Shown: one piece after another, positions 27,110 through 36,458 of the stretch
Numbering within the stretch: the stretch's first letter is position 1
How the letters are laid out: each line of letters starts with the position of its first letter
From: Acidobacteriota bacterium
GTDB lineage: Bacteria; Acidobacteriota; Holophagae; Holophagales; Holophagaceae
Reading direction: 5' to 3'
NCBI GenBank assembly: GCA_016192145.1
Contig: JACPUT010000002.1
Coordinates: 248,001-312,000 of the forward strand
DNA: 64,000 bases
The notes under the pieces: generated by a model
Told to the model about the DNA's origin: nothing
Seen by the model: only the letters and a program-made list of their open reading frames with translations
Database searches by the model: none
Position numbers and translations under genes: made by a program

Positions 27110-27556
27110 TCATGGATTGAGCTCGCAGAGTGCCTTGAGCCGCTGCAGGGCCTTCGGGAAGGTTTCCCGCATGAACGACTCCCACTCGGGGACCACCTCC
27201 AGGCTGACCTCGAGGAGGGTGCCTTCGGGGGTCTCCGAGAACCCGTAGTTCTCATAGGCCGGGGCCCAGGCCTTCACCGCCTCGCTGTCCGTGATCTCGA
27301 CGCCGCCTTGGATCTCGCCCAGGTGGCGGATGGAGAGGAACTCGCCGGGGCGGTTCTCCGCGATCTCGGAGGTCATCCCATCCCCGCTGGGGCCGACGAA
27401 CCGGATCTTCGCCCCGGAGGCCCAGGAGCCCTCGAAGGTGGAGCCTTCGCCGAAGGCGGCGGTCCAGAGCTTGTAGGTTTCGAGGGCGATCATCGTGTCC
27501 CAGACCCGCGCCCGGGGGGCTCGGATGGACTGCGTGAAGTTCAGGGTGGTCTTCAT
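27110..27556 (-). CDS. SRPBCC (START/AHSA1-like) domain protein
   Basis: A 148-residue single-domain protein of the SRPBCC fold, a hydrophobic-cavity family that binds lipids or aromatic ligands or acts in stress responses. The N-terminal FTQSIRAPRARVWDTMI and LETYKLWTAAF segments match the usual start of AHSA1-like members, and the C-terminal WESFMRETFPKALQRLKALCE helix closes the cavity. Ligand and role are unknown. It lies 12 bases after the tricorn protease gene on the same strand and may be co-transcribed. Confidence 0.85.
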   Translation of the reverse strand: MKTTLNFTQSIRAPRARVWDTMIALETYKLWTAAFGEGSTFEGSWASGAKIRFVGPSGDGMTSEIAENRPGEFLSIRHLGEIQGGVEITDSEAVKAWAPAYENYGFSETPEGTLLEVSLEVVPEWESFMRETFPKALQRLKALCELNP

Positions 27557-27568
27557 GGGGCCCTCGGC

Positions 27569-30500
27569 TCAGCGCTTTCCGAGATCCGCGAGGAGGCTCT
27601 TCACGGCCTGCTCCAGCTGCGTGTCCCGGCCCGCGGCCATGTCCTCGGGGGCGATGGGCACGCGGAGGTCGGGCTCCAGCTGGGTGTTCTCGCAGTACTT
27701 GCCATCGGGGGTGATCCAGCCGCCCTGGGGGATGCCGAAGACCAGGGTGGGGTCGATCTGGGTCTCCCACCACACGAAGGTGCCCGTGCCTGGGACGGGC
27801 ATGCCCACGGTGCGGCCGAGGCCCTTGAGCTTGTAGGCCACGGGGAAGAGGTGGGCGTCGGAGTAGTTGGACTCGCCCATGACGACGATGGAGGGCTTGA
27901 TCCACTTCATGAGGGGCTCGTGGCCGTAGGCCTGCCCCCGGGGCACCACGTCGAAGTACTTTTTCCCGGAGAGGAAGTCCGAGAGCTGCTCGTGGATGTT
28001 GCCGCCGCCGTTGAAGCGGGTGTCCACGACGAGGGCCTCCTTCCGCCCCTGGCGGCCGAGTACCTCATCGATGACGGTGCGCATGCTGGGGTCGTTCATG
28101 GCCCGCACGTGCACGTAGCCGAGGCGGCCGCCGGAGAGTTTCTCCACGGCCTCGCGGCTGCGATCCACCCAGCGCGTGTAGAGCAGCTCGTTCTCCTGCT
28201 GGGCATTGAGGGGCTTCACGGATTGATCCCAGCGGCTGCTGTCCTTGGGATCCATGAAGGTGAGCAGGGTGGGCTTGCCGGCCTTGCGGTTGAGCAGGGT
28301 GGCCGGATCCTCCTTCGGCGTGAGGGCGATGCCATCGATGGCGACGAGGAGGTGGCCCGGTTTCACCTTGGAGCCCGAGACATCCACGGGGCCCTTCTTC
28401 AGCACCTCGGTGACCTTGAGGCCGTTGGCGGCGGGCTCTAGGAAGAGCCCCAGGGAGGCGGTGGCGTCCTTGCCCTCCTGGGGCGGGGCGTAGCGGCCGC
28501 CCGTATGGGAGGCGTTCAGCTCGCCCAGGAGCTCGCTGAGGAGCTCGGCGAAGTCGTGGTTGTTGGAGACGTGGGGCAGGAAGCGGCGGTAGGCGGCCAC
28601 GTAGAAGGGCCAGTCCACGCCATGGAGGGTGTCCACATAGAACTTCTTCCCGGCCTGGCGCCAGGCGTGCTCGAAGATGTAGGCCCGCTCCTCGGCGGCG
28701 CGGAGCACCATCTCGCCGTTCACGGAAATGGGATCCTTCTTCCCGGATTCCGGATCCACCTTGGCGAGCTTGCCATCGGCGAGCACGAGGATGGACTTGC
28801 CATCGGAGCTGCGCTCCAGGCCCACGGGGTGGTTGCCGGGGCGGGTCTCCACCTTCGTAAGGAGCTTCAGCTCCCGGGTGCGCAGATCCAGGCTCCAGAG
28901 GTCGTAGCCCTTGTCGAAGCGGTTGAGGGTGTAGAGCTTGTCGGCGGTCTTGGAGAGGAGGGCGTCGCCCAGCTCCGCGGCCTGGACGGTGAGGCGGACG
29001 GCGCGGTCCTCCAGTCCCTCCCACTCGATGCGCAGATCCTTCACCTTCTCCTTGGGTTCCTCCTTCTTGTCCTTGTCACCATTCTTGGGTTTGTCCTTGT
29101 CCTCCTGCTCCTTCAGCAGCGCGAACTCCTCCTTGTTCAGACGGTAGCGATCCCAGGCCTCCTGGGTGAGGAAGGCGGCGTACACGTCGAAGGTGGAGGA
29201 CTGCTGCGCCGCGTTGCGGAGGCCCTGGCGATCCGTGGTCCACATGACCATGGAACCATCGGGGCTGAACCTGGGGCTGCCATCGAAGTTGCCGCTGCGG
29301 CTCAGGTTCACGAGCTTGCCCGTGCCATCGGCGGCGAGGATGCCCACGTCCCGGATCCAGCCCATGTGGGTGTTGAAGGAGAGGGTGATCCACTTGGAAT
29401 CCGGCGACCAGGCGAAGTCCTGATCTCCATCGGCGTAGGAGTAGCTTTTGCCCGTGGGCAGGAGGGTGCGGGCCTTGCCTGTGGCGAGGTTCAGCACCTT
29501 GAGGGAGGTGCGTTCCTCCAAGTAGGCGACTTCCTTGCCATCGGGGCTGAAGAGGGGTTGGAACTCGTCGGCGGGGGTGCCGAGGATGACCTTCTCCTCT
29601 AAAACGGTGGAGGCGTAGAAGACCTTCTCTTCGACCCGCGTGAGCCTGCTGGTGACGAGGTCCCAGCTGCCGTCCCGCTCGGCGGCGTAGATCAAAGTCC
29701 GGCCATCCGGGCTGAACCCCACGCTGCGCTCCTGGCCGGGGGTATTGGTGATGCGCCGGGTGTGACCGCCATCCAGGCTCGCCACGAAGATTTCACCCCG
29801 GAAGACGAAGGCCACCTCCTTGCCGGTGGGGGAGGGCACGAACTCCGTCATCCCGCCGTTCACGGGGAGGATGCGCTCCAGTTGGGCGCGGCCATCCACG
29901 CCGATCCGAACGTCCACCTTCTTCGCCTTGGCGCCGGGGGCCTGGGTGTAGAGCTCGCCATCCCAGGCGTAGCAGAGGGTGCCATCCTTGGCCGCGCTGA
30001 GGAAACGCACGGGATGCTTCTCGTATCGGGTGAGGGGGGTGGCTTCGCCGGGGTTCGCGAGGCTGCTGCGGTACACGTTGAAAGTGCCGCTGCGCTCGCT
30101 GAGGAAGAAGTAACCCTGGCCATCCGGCGCGTAGATGGGGTTGCGGTCCTCCGCGGGGTTCGTGGTGAGCTGGCGGTGCTTGCCGGAGGCGACGTCGTAG
30201 CTCCAGAGGTCCCGGGTCACGGAGGAGGTGTGGTGCTTGCGCCAGGCGTTCTCGAAGCCCTTCAGATCCTGGTAGAGGATGTGCTTGCCCGAGGCATCCA
30301 TCACCGCCGCTTCCATGGGGGTGGGATCGATCATCCGCGCCGCGCCCCCGGCAACGCTCACGGCGTAGAGCTGGGGGAAGCGGGAGGGGAAGCGGACGCT
30401 GGCGGCCGTGTCCTGCCTTGGCGCGTTGAAGATCACCTCGCGGCCATCGGGCGTGAAGGCGGTCGGGATGTCCCGGGAGGCGTTGAAGGTCAGGCGCCGG

Positions 30501-30796
30501 GCCTCGCCGCCCTCGGCGGGAAGGATGAACACGTCGAAATTGCCGGTGCGATCCGAGGCGAAGGCGATGGATTTCCCATCCGGCGACCACACCGGCGCCA
30601 TCTCATGGGCCTCGCCCACCGTGAGCGGAACGGCCTGCCCGCCGGAGGCGCTCACCCGGTAGAGATCTCCCTGGTAGCAGAAGGCGAGGGTCTTCCCATC
30701 CGGCGAGAGCGCCGGATAGCGCAGCCAGAGGGGGCCCTGGGCGAGGGCGGGGAGGGTCGCGAGGAGCAGGGGCGCGATACGACGGAGGTTCAGCAT
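27569..30796 (-). CDS. Secreted tricorn-type S41 protease
   Basis: A 1075-residue protein with a signal peptide (LLLATLPALAQ). Two TolB/WD40-like propellers (about 20-310 and 320-670) have repeated SPDGK blades. A charged Lys/Glu linker follows, then a C1 segment, a PDZ domain (about 795-880) and the S41 catalytic domain. Tricorn active-site residues are visible: Ser-His in LNASHTGG, the nucleophile Ser in GESNYSDAH, and Glu in ENTQLEPD. In tricorn the propellers gate peptides into a degradation chamber. The signal peptide suggests a periplasmic place, unlike cytoplasmic archaeal tricorn. It is likely involved in peptide degradation. Confidence 0.9.
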   Translation of the reverse strand: MLNLRRIAPLLLATLPALAQGPLWLRYPALSPDGKTLAFCYQGDLYRVSASGGQAVPLTVGEAHEMAPVWSPDGKSIAFASDRTGNFDVFILPAEGGEARRLTFNASRDIPTAFTPDGREVIFNAPRQDTAASVRFPSRFPQLYAVSVAGGAARMIDPTPMEAAVMDASGKHILYQDLKGFENAWRKHHTSSVTRDLWSYDVASGKHRQLTTNPAEDRNPIYAPDGQGYFFLSERSGTFNVYRSSLANPGEATPLTRYEKHPVRFLSAAKDGTLCYAWDGELYTQAPGAKAKKVDVRIGVDGRAQLERILPVNGGMTEFVPSPTGKEVAFVFRGEIFVASLDGGHTRRITNTPGQERSVGFSPDGRTLIYAAERDGSWDLVTSRLTRVEEKVFYASTVLEEKVILGTPADEFQPLFSPDGKEVAYLEERTSLKVLNLATGKARTLLPTGKSYSYADGDQDFAWSPDSKWITLSFNTHMGWIRDVGILAADGTGKLVNLSRSGNFDGSPRFSPDGSMVMWTTDRQGLRNAAQQSSTFDVYAAFLTQEAWDRYRLNKEEFALLKEQEDKDKPKNGDKDKKEEPKEKVKDLRIEWEGLEDRAVRLTVQAAELGDALLSKTADKLYTLNRFDKGYDLWSLDLRTRELKLLTKVETRPGNHPVGLERSSDGKSILVLADGKLAKVDPESGKKDPISVNGEMVLRAAEERAYIFEHAWRQAGKKFYVDTLHGVDWPFYVAAYRRFLPHVSNNHDFAELLSELLGELNASHTGGRYAPPQEGKDATASLGLFLEPAANGLKVTEVLKKGPVDVSGSKVKPGHLLVAIDGIALTPKEDPATLLNRKAGKPTLLTFMDPKDSSRWDQSVKPLNAQQENELLYTRWVDRSREAVEKLSGGRLGYVHVRAMNDPSMRTVIDEVLGRQGRKEALVVDTRFNGGGNIHEQLSDFLSGKKYFDVVPRGQAYGHEPLMKWIKPSIVVMGESNYSDAHLFPVAYKLKGLGRTVGMPVPGTGTFVWWETQIDPTLVFGIPQGGWITPDGKYCENTQLEPDLRVPIAPEDMAAGRDTQLEQAVKSLLADLGKR

Positions 30797-31217
30797 GGCG
30801 ACTCCGGGGTGGGGATGAGTTCGGGGAGTTTATCAGGGCGCCTTTGAAGCTTCGGCGCAGCTCGCCCCTGGGAGTTGCGCCTTGCCATGGGGTGAACCGC
30901 ACCCGATTGGACTGCCATGGTCGACCTTCCCTTCGGCCTCCTACCCCACAGATGCCATGGCCCTTCCTCCTTCGGTCCCCCGGCTCGTCTATCCGGATTC
31001 GGGCCACCCTCCCGCGGGGGAAGCCTCGGTGGAGGGGCTTCTGGCAGCGATGCACCAAGGCCTCCTGGGGACGGCGGTCCGCGTCCGGTTCACGGAAGGC
31101 ATCGGCGCCCGCAACCGGCGGGCCTGGCTGGAGGCCGCCCCCATCGCCCGTTCTCCCAAGGGGATCCGGGAAGGCAATGGAAGGTCTCTGGCGGGGGATG
31201 GGATCCCGCCTGGGAGT
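30797..31217. other. 421-base gap with a weak ORF
   Basis: This gap holds the upstream region of the tricorn gene and the region after ftsZ. A + strand frame from ATG 30957 reads like protein for about 60-70 residues (for example GLLAAMHQGLLGTAVRVRF) but then runs on antisense to ftsZ with no natural end. It may be a gene remnant. No terminator or repeat was seen. Confidence 0.4.
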
Positions 31218-32525
31218 CTACTCCATGGGCAACCGGCCCTGACCGAACCGGATGATGGCCGGGACGTGGAGATCCTCATTGAATCCGGCCACTTCGCCGC
31301 TGGGCGTGGGGGCCTGGGGGAGGAGGCGGGTGGGGGTGGGGGGATTCAGGGCGGCGGGGGCGCCGGGGACGGCGGGCATCTCGCCGTAGACGGACCCGCT
31401 GGTGACGGTCGTGGGGAGCACGACATTGGCGGCCGCGGCGTGGGGCATGGGCGCCACGTTGTAGGTGCGATCTTCGCCCCCGAGCCCACGCGGGCGCGGG
31501 TTGGGATCATCGGAGAGGTTCAGGCTGTGCCGGCGCTCCCGCAGCATGAGTTCCTCGCCATCGAAGCCGCTGGCGAGGATGGTGACGAGCACGCGGTCCT
31601 CCATCTCCGGGGCGTCCACGGTGCAGGGCTTGATATCGGGGCGATGGCCGTAGTGCTCCTGCAGGAAGTTCATGGCCGTCTCCACCATGGAAAGCTCCAT
31701 GCGCTCCCAGTTGGCGGTGATGGAGAGCATCACCTGGCCGGCGGCGCCGCCCTGGGCGCGCTCGAGCAGGGGGCAGGCCAGGGCCTTCTTGAGGGCGTCG
31801 AGGATGGCCTCCTCGCCGCGGCCCTGGCCGGTGCCGATGAGGGCCTCGCCGCCATCCCGCAGGACGGCTTCCACATCGGCGAAGTCGGCGTTGATCATGC
31901 CGGGGCGGAGGATCATGTCGGCGATGCCGCGCACACCCTGGATGAGCACGCCATCGGCCATGCGGAAGGCATCCTTCATCCCCACGCGGGCATCGCAGAC
32001 GGCCTTCAGCCGCTCATTGCTCACGACGATGACGGTGTCCGCGGTCTGGCGGAGGTTGTCGAGGCCGGCGAGCGCGCGCTCGCCCTTGCCCTTGCCCTCC
32101 CAGGCGAAGGGGGTGATGACGACGGCGACGGTGAGGGCGCCCTGTTCCCGGGCATAGCTGGCGATCATGGGCGCCGCGCCGGTGCCCGTGCCGCCGCCCA
32201 TGCCGGCGGTGATGAAGACCATGTCGGCACCCGCCAGGCAGCCGAGGATCTCGTCCCGGCTCTCCTCGGCGGCGAGGGCGCCCTTTTGCGAACTACCGCC
32301 GGCGCCGAGCCCGCGGCTCGTGGCGGGGCCGAGGGGGAGCTTGAGGTGGGCCGAGCTGGTGGCAAGGCTCTGCTGATCGGTGTTCATGGCGATGAGCTGC
32401 ACGCCCGTGACGCCGCCCTCCACCATGCGGTTGAGGGCGTTGCAGCCCGCGCCGCCCACGCCCACGACCTTGATGTTGGCGCCGGGGAGGTCTGCGGGTA
32501 CGGGCAGGAAAGGGATCTCGCTCAT
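31218..32525 (-). CDS. ftsZ: Cell division protein FtsZ
   Basis: A 435-residue tubulin homologue that polymerises with GTP into the division ring. The GTP-binding GGAGCNALN, the tubulin signature GGGTGTG (110-116) and the T7 loop NADFADV are intact. A variable Pro/Ala linker leads to a C-terminal peptide with VPAIIRF, corresponding to the conserved IPAFLR-like tail that binds FtsA, followed by nine more residues. ATG 32525 has AGGAG eight bases upstream; GTG 32534 is also in frame. It follows ftsA by 11 bases. Confidence 0.97.
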   Translation of the reverse strand: MSEIPFLPVPADLPGANIKVVGVGGAGCNALNRMVEGGVTGVQLIAMNTDQQSLATSSAHLKLPLGPATSRGLGAGGSSQKGALAAEESRDEILGCLAGADMVFITAGMGGGTGTGAAPMIASYAREQGALTVAVVITPFAWEGKGKGERALAGLDNLRQTADTVIVVSNERLKAVCDARVGMKDAFRMADGVLIQGVRGIADMILRPGMINADFADVEAVLRDGGEALIGTGQGRGEEAILDALKKALACPLLERAQGGAAGQVMLSITANWERMELSMVETAMNFLQEHYGHRPDIKPCTVDAPEMEDRVLVTILASGFDGEELMLRERRHSLNLSDDPNPRPRGLGGEDRTYNVAPMPHAAAANVVLPTTVTSGSVYGEMPAVPGAPAALNPPTPTRLLPQAPTPSGEVAGFNEDLHVPAIIRFGQGRLPME

Positions 32526-32536
32526 CTCGACCACTC

Positions 32537-33751
32537 CTAGAACATTTCCTTGAGCTTCCCGAGGAAGCCCTTGCTGCGGTCCTGGTGCTTGCCCCGCTCC
32601 TGGAGATCCCGGGCGAGGGCCTTCACCGCGCCCAGCGCGGTCGTGCAGTGGGGGTTGCCGGTGGCCTGGGGCAGGCCGCTCACGCCATGCACGCGGCCCA
32701 GCACCACGCGGGGCCGGCCGAGCACCGTCTGCGCCATGAGGGGCAGGTGGGAGAGGAGGCTGCCGCCGCCCACGAGGTGCACGCCGCCGTGGATTTCATA
32801 GGTGAGGCCCGTGCGGCCGATCTCGGCGGTGACGTGGTTGAGCAGCTCCGCGGCCCGGGCATGGAGCACTTCCGCGATCTCGCGGCGGCTCACCTGGCGG
32901 CCCTCGTCCTCCAGCTCGATGTACTCCTCCGCGACGAGGTGCGGGGGCAGGACGTGGCCGTAGCGCACCTTGATGCGCTCCGCGATGCTGAAGCCGCCCA
33001 GGTGTTTGGTGATCTCCAGATCCTGGGTGAAGTGCTTGCCGCCGATGGGGATCACGGCGGAGTGGAAGAGGCTGCCGTGGAGGAAGATGCCCACGTGGGT
33101 GAGTTCGGCGCCGATGTCCACGACGACGGCGCCGTTCTCGCGGTCCTCGCGGTTGAGCACGGCCTCCGCGCTCGCCAGGGGGGCGTGGATCAGCTCCGCG
33201 CCGGCGAGCCCGGCGTTCTTGAGGGCCAGCTCGATGTTCTTCACCACGGGGCCGGGGGCCACGATGATGCGGGCCTCGGCCTCCAACGTCTCGCCGTACA
33301 TGCCCACGGGATTGCGGACGTTGGACTGCCCCTTGATGTGGAACATCTGGGGGATGCGGTGGAGGACCTGCTGTTCCTTGGCCAGCTTGCTGCCGGCGGT
33401 GGCCTGGTCCAGCACGCGGTCGCGATCCGTGCCGGTGATGATCTTGTCGGGATTCGAGATGGTGATGGTGTCGCGGAGGTTCTCGCCCAGGAACTGGATG
33501 CCGTCCACCGCCACGCGGATGCCATCCACCTGGGTCTGCCCCGCGGTGTTCATGGCCTCTTCCACGGCCCGGCGGATGGCCTTGGTGGCGAGGTCCATGT
33601 CGTTGATCTCGCCGAGGCGCAGACCCCCCTGCGGGTCGGCCTGTCCAGCACCGGTCACCGTCAGCGTCCCGTCCTCCCCGAGCACCGCCACGACCGCAAC
33701 CACCTTGCTGGCGCCTAGATCGAGGCCGAGAAGCACTGCACGTTGAACCAT
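32537..33751 (-). CDS. ftsA: Cell division protein FtsA
   Basis: A 404-residue actin-like protein that tethers FtsZ to the membrane. It starts with the ATPase motif LGLDLGASKVVAVVA; the phosphate-2 region VVVDIGAELTHVGIF and the adenosine motif HLVGGGSLL are clear. A SHS2 (1C) domain lies at about residues 85-165. The C-terminus KGFLGKLKEMF is the amphipathic membrane-targeting helix. It is upstream of ftsZ in one operon, with AAGGGG before the ATG. Confidence 0.96.
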   Translation of the reverse strand: MVQRAVLLGLDLGASKVVAVVAVLGEDGTLTVTGAGQADPQGGLRLGEINDMDLATKAIRRAVEEAMNTAGQTQVDGIRVAVDGIQFLGENLRDTITISNPDKIITGTDRDRVLDQATAGSKLAKEQQVLHRIPQMFHIKGQSNVRNPVGMYGETLEAEARIIVAPGPVVKNIELALKNAGLAGAELIHAPLASAEAVLNREDRENGAVVVDIGAELTHVGIFLHGSLFHSAVIPIGGKHFTQDLEITKHLGGFSIAERIKVRYGHVLPPHLVAEEYIELEDEGRQVSRREIAEVLHARAAELLNHVTAEIGRTGLTYEIHGGVHLVGGGSLLSHLPLMAQTVLGRPRVVLGRVHGVSGLPQATGNPHCTTALGAVKALARDLQERGKHQDRSKGFLGKLKEMF

Positions 33752-34055
33752 GAAACCCCTTGATGCTGATTGGAAACTTTAACCGAATTCGAACAGGGAA
33801 AGGAGGGGGATGGGGAAAAAGCGGAATTAATTTTTAGGGAAATGGGGAGCGGCCCTACCCGGAGATCCCGGGGGTGGGCCGTCGGAATTCCCAGGCCGGG
33901 TGGGCCTCCCAATGACATGGCCCCGAATGGGGCCCGAAAAGGGGCTGTGGAACATCGCGAAAGGGGCATGTTCCATGGATTTTAGCGGCGGCTTCCCCGG
34001 CCATGGAAGGGCCCGAAGGGGTCCCCCGCTCCTCGAAGGCCGGAGCGCCGGATCC
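33752..34055. other. 304-base gap between ftsQ and ftsA
   Basis: No gene seen. Next to ftsA, 33770-33840 is AT-rich and could hold an ftsA promoter. Two inverted repeats lie further in: GGCCCC-GAAT-GGGGCC (33919-33934) and GGAACAT...ATGTTCC (33949-33974, 12-base loop). Confidence 0.5.
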
Positions 34056-34847
34056 TCAGCGGCTTCGCTGGGTTGGCGGCGCTTCCTCGTCGGTGCCCAC
34101 GGCCACGTAGTTATCGGTGCCCCAGCGCAGGTCCACGTAGTGGATCCGGTCGAAGTCCTTCCGCTTCACGAGGTCATCCACATAGATAGCCTGAAAATTC
34201 GGGATGTTATTGCAGGGGTCGAAGCGGGATAGATAAATGGGAGCTTGAAATCCCTCGATGTAGGCTACGGGCCCCTTGGGGTTCCATCTCAGCTCCGAAA
34301 GCCGGTCAAAAAAGCCCGGTTGCCGTTCCTTCAGCCGGGAGGCGGTGCGGAGGAGCTGCACCAGGGCCGCGTCGGACTGGCTGCCGGGGTCCGCCACTAC
34401 GGGGATGGGGGTCAGATTGGCGGGGCTCACCCTATCCAGGAGGATGCCATCCTCGCTCAATAAGTAGGTTCCCTTGGGCCGTACGATCCAAAGCAGGGGT
34501 TTCCGTTCTTCCACCACGAGGCTGAGGCGATCGGGGGGATCCTTGCGGATCAGGAGGGTGCGCACCCAGCGGCGGGATTCCACCTGGCTCCGGAGGCTCT
34601 CCACGTCCACCCAGAAGAGGGGCTTGCCCAGGCAGGCCTGCTCGGCCACGCGCTGCACCTCGGCCAGGCGCTCGCCGCGGCAGCCGGTGACCGTCACCTG
34701 CTCGATGACGAGGCGCTGAAGGCCCAGGAAGCGGTGGCCCAACTCCAAGGCGCCCCAGCCGGCCGCGCCCAGCAGCCCCAGCACGATCACCCCCTTGGCC
34801 CAGGGCATCCAGGCGGGGCGAACGCGTTTGACGGGGAGGAGGGACAC
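34056..34847 (-). CDS. ftsQ: Cell division protein FtsQ/DivIB
   Basis: A 263-residue bitopic protein. One membrane helix (about 18-37) follows a short basic cytoplasmic tail. A POTRA domain comes next (LVIEQVTVTGCRGERLAEV...), then the beta domain with PDRLSLVVEERKPLLWI and an SEDGILLDR segment, all usual for FtsQ. It links the Z-ring to the periplasmic cell-wall machinery (FtsB/FtsL). It lies between murB and ftsA, but a 304-base gap separates it from ftsA. Confidence 0.9.
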   Translation of the reverse strand: MSLLPVKRVRPAWMPWAKGVIVLGLLGAAGWGALELGHRFLGLQRLVIEQVTVTGCRGERLAEVQRVAEQACLGKPLFWVDVESLRSQVESRRWVRTLLIRKDPPDRLSLVVEERKPLLWIVRPKGTYLLSEDGILLDRVSPANLTPIPVVADPGSQSDAALVQLLRTASRLKERQPGFFDRLSELRWNPKGPVAYIEGFQAPIYLSRFDPCNNIPNFQAIYVDDLVKRKDFDRIHYVDLRWGTDNYVAVGTDEEAPPTQRSR

Positions 34848-34886
34848 GGAAGGGGAGGCCTGGTGGAGGAAGGATGAAGGAAGAGG

Positions 34887-35771
34887 TTAGCGCCAGATCT
34901 CGACTTCCGGCTCCAGCTCCACGCCGTGGACCGCACGGACCTTCTCCCGGACGGTGGCCATGAGCTCCGCGAATTCCGCCGCCGTGGCGTGGCCGTGGTT
35001 CACGAGGAAGTTGGCGTGTTCGGGGCTCACTTCGGCATCTCCGATGCGGAAGCCCTTGAGGCCCGCCTGATCGATGAGCCGGCCGGCGGAGCTGCCGGTC
35101 GGATTCTTGAAGATGCAGCCGGCGTTGCGCTTCGAGAGGGGCTGGCTGGTGCCCCGCTTCTCCATGTTGACGGCCACGGTGGCGGCGATGGCTTCGGCGT
35201 CGCCTTCGGCCAGGGCCACGGTGTAGCCCAGGGCCACGTGGCCGCCCGTCAGGAAGCTCCAGCGGTAGCGGAACTCCCCGGGCTCCGGGCGCTTCTCCAC
35301 GAGCTCGCCCTCGGGGGTGAGGAAGCGGAAGGTCTGGAGGACATCCACCAGTTCGCGGCCGTAGGCCCCGGCGTTCATGCGCAGGGCGCCGCCCGTGGTG
35401 CCCGGGATCCCCGCGGCGAATTCCAGCCCCGCGAGGCCGGCCTTCGCGGCGTCCTGGCTGAGGCGGATGTGGCCGTAGCTGGCGGGGGCCGAGAGGCGGG
35501 TGCCCTCCCGGATGACCTCCTTGGGGAGGGCGAGGCGCAGCACGGGGATCTCGATGTCATCGAGCACCACGAGGTTGGAGCCGCCGCCCAGCACCTTGTA
35601 GGGAAGGCCTTCGCGGACGCAGGCCCGCACGAAGGATTGAACCTCGCCTTCCGTGGTGGGTTCGAAGAGCCAGCGGCAGGTGCCGCCCACGCCCAGGGTG
35701 GTGAGCTTGGCGAAGGGCACGTCCCGGCGGTGGGGCAGCTTCAGGAGGTCGTCGGGCAGGGGGCGCGGCAT
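34887..35771 (-). CDS. murB: UDP-N-acetylenolpyruvoylglucosamine reductase
   Basis: A 294-residue FAD enzyme that makes UDP-MurNAc with NADPH, the second committed step of peptidoglycan synthesis. The N-terminal TLGVGGTCRWL, FAD-binding VLGGGSNLVV, GIPGTTGGALRMNAGAYG, YRWSF and SAGRLIDQAGLKG are visible. The catalytic-acid segment reads NAGCIFKNP, with Cys where enteric enzymes have Ser, a variant seen in type II-like MurB. It is the first visible gene of the murB-ftsQ-ftsA-ftsZ order; murC and ddl are absent here. Confidence 0.95.
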   Translation of the reverse strand: MPRPLPDDLLKLPHRRDVPFAKLTTLGVGGTCRWLFEPTTEGEVQSFVRACVREGLPYKVLGGGSNLVVLDDIEIPVLRLALPKEVIREGTRLSAPASYGHIRLSQDAAKAGLAGLEFAAGIPGTTGGALRMNAGAYGRELVDVLQTFRFLTPEGELVEKRPEPGEFRYRWSFLTGGHVALGYTVALAEGDAEAIAATVAVNMEKRGTSQPLSKRNAGCIFKNPTGSSAGRLIDQAGLKGFRIGDAEVSPEHANFLVNHGHATAAEFAELMATVREKVRAVHGVELEPEVEIWR

Positions 35772-35820
35772 CGCCTTCAGTGTAAGGGGGGATGGGGCCC
35801 TGATCGGTGCGGGAAAGGCG

Positions 35821-35941
35821 AAACGCAGAGGCGCGGAGGCGCAGAGGCGCAGAGAGGACGTGGGTCGATCCAGTGGAAGTAAAAGATCCTTGTGAAAGTC
35901 CGCTTTTCTCTGCGCCTCCGCGTCTCTGCGCCTCTGCGTTT
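35821..35941. repeat. Inverted-repeat element, CGCAGAGG family, copy 2
   Basis: The left arm 35821-35857 has four GCAGAGGC/GCGGAGGC units; the right arm (about 35906-35941) is the reverse complement with a few mismatches. The right end coincides with the ogt stop codon. It is the same family as 7519-7650, though the centre differs. Confidence 0.85.
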
Positions 35942-36425
35942 ATGTCTTCCACGCTTTTCCGTCCGGAGCCTCCAGCGCCCGCAGCCGCCGCAGCCGTTCC
36001 AGGCTGCCGAAGGCGCTCCAACCGCCTTCACCCGTGGCGGAGACCACCCGGTGGCAGGGCACGAGCAGGAGGAGGGCGTTGGCCTTCACGGCCTGGCCCA
36101 CGGCCCGGGCGGCGCCGGGGCGGCCCAGGCGGAAGGCGATCTCTCCATAGCTGAGGAGGTCCCCGGGTGCCGTGTTGCGCAGCAGCTCCGCCACCTCCCG
36201 GCGGAAGGGGCTGAGGCCCTCCAGATCCACGGGCAGGTCCGCCGGAAGGGGCCCCCGACCTTCCAGAAAGGATTGAATGCACTCGGCGCCTTGGCGGGCC
36301 CATTCGGGGGCTCCCTGGGGCAGTCCCGTGGGGTTCGCACCGTCCAGGAAGGCGAGGGTCCTGAATCCCCGATCCGTCCAGGCGAGGCCGAGGGGCCCTT
36401 CGGCGGTCTCGAGAATGGCGTCCAT
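35940..36425 (-). CDS. ogt: Methylated-DNA-protein cysteine methyltransferase
   Basis: A 161-residue suicide enzyme that takes the alkyl group from O6-alkylguanine onto its own Cys. The active site PCHRV is at 123-127 with acceptor Cys124, preceded by the DNA-binding helix ARAVGQAVKANA and GDLLSYGEIA. The C-terminal part is standard; the N-terminal domain is short. The frame is open further upstream, but ATG 36425 begins the homology. It is divergent from ruvX by 33 bases. Confidence 0.93.
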   Translation of the reverse strand: MDAILETAEGPLGLAWTDRGFRTLAFLDGANPTGLPQGAPEWARQGAECIQSFLEGRGPLPADLPVDLEGLSPFRREVAELLRNTAPGDLLSYGEIAFRLGRPGAARAVGQAVKANALLLLVPCHRVVSATGEGGWSAFGSLERLRRLRALEAPDGKAWKT

Positions 36426-36458
36426 GCGTCCAGGGTAGCCGTCTGATAGGTTGAACCC

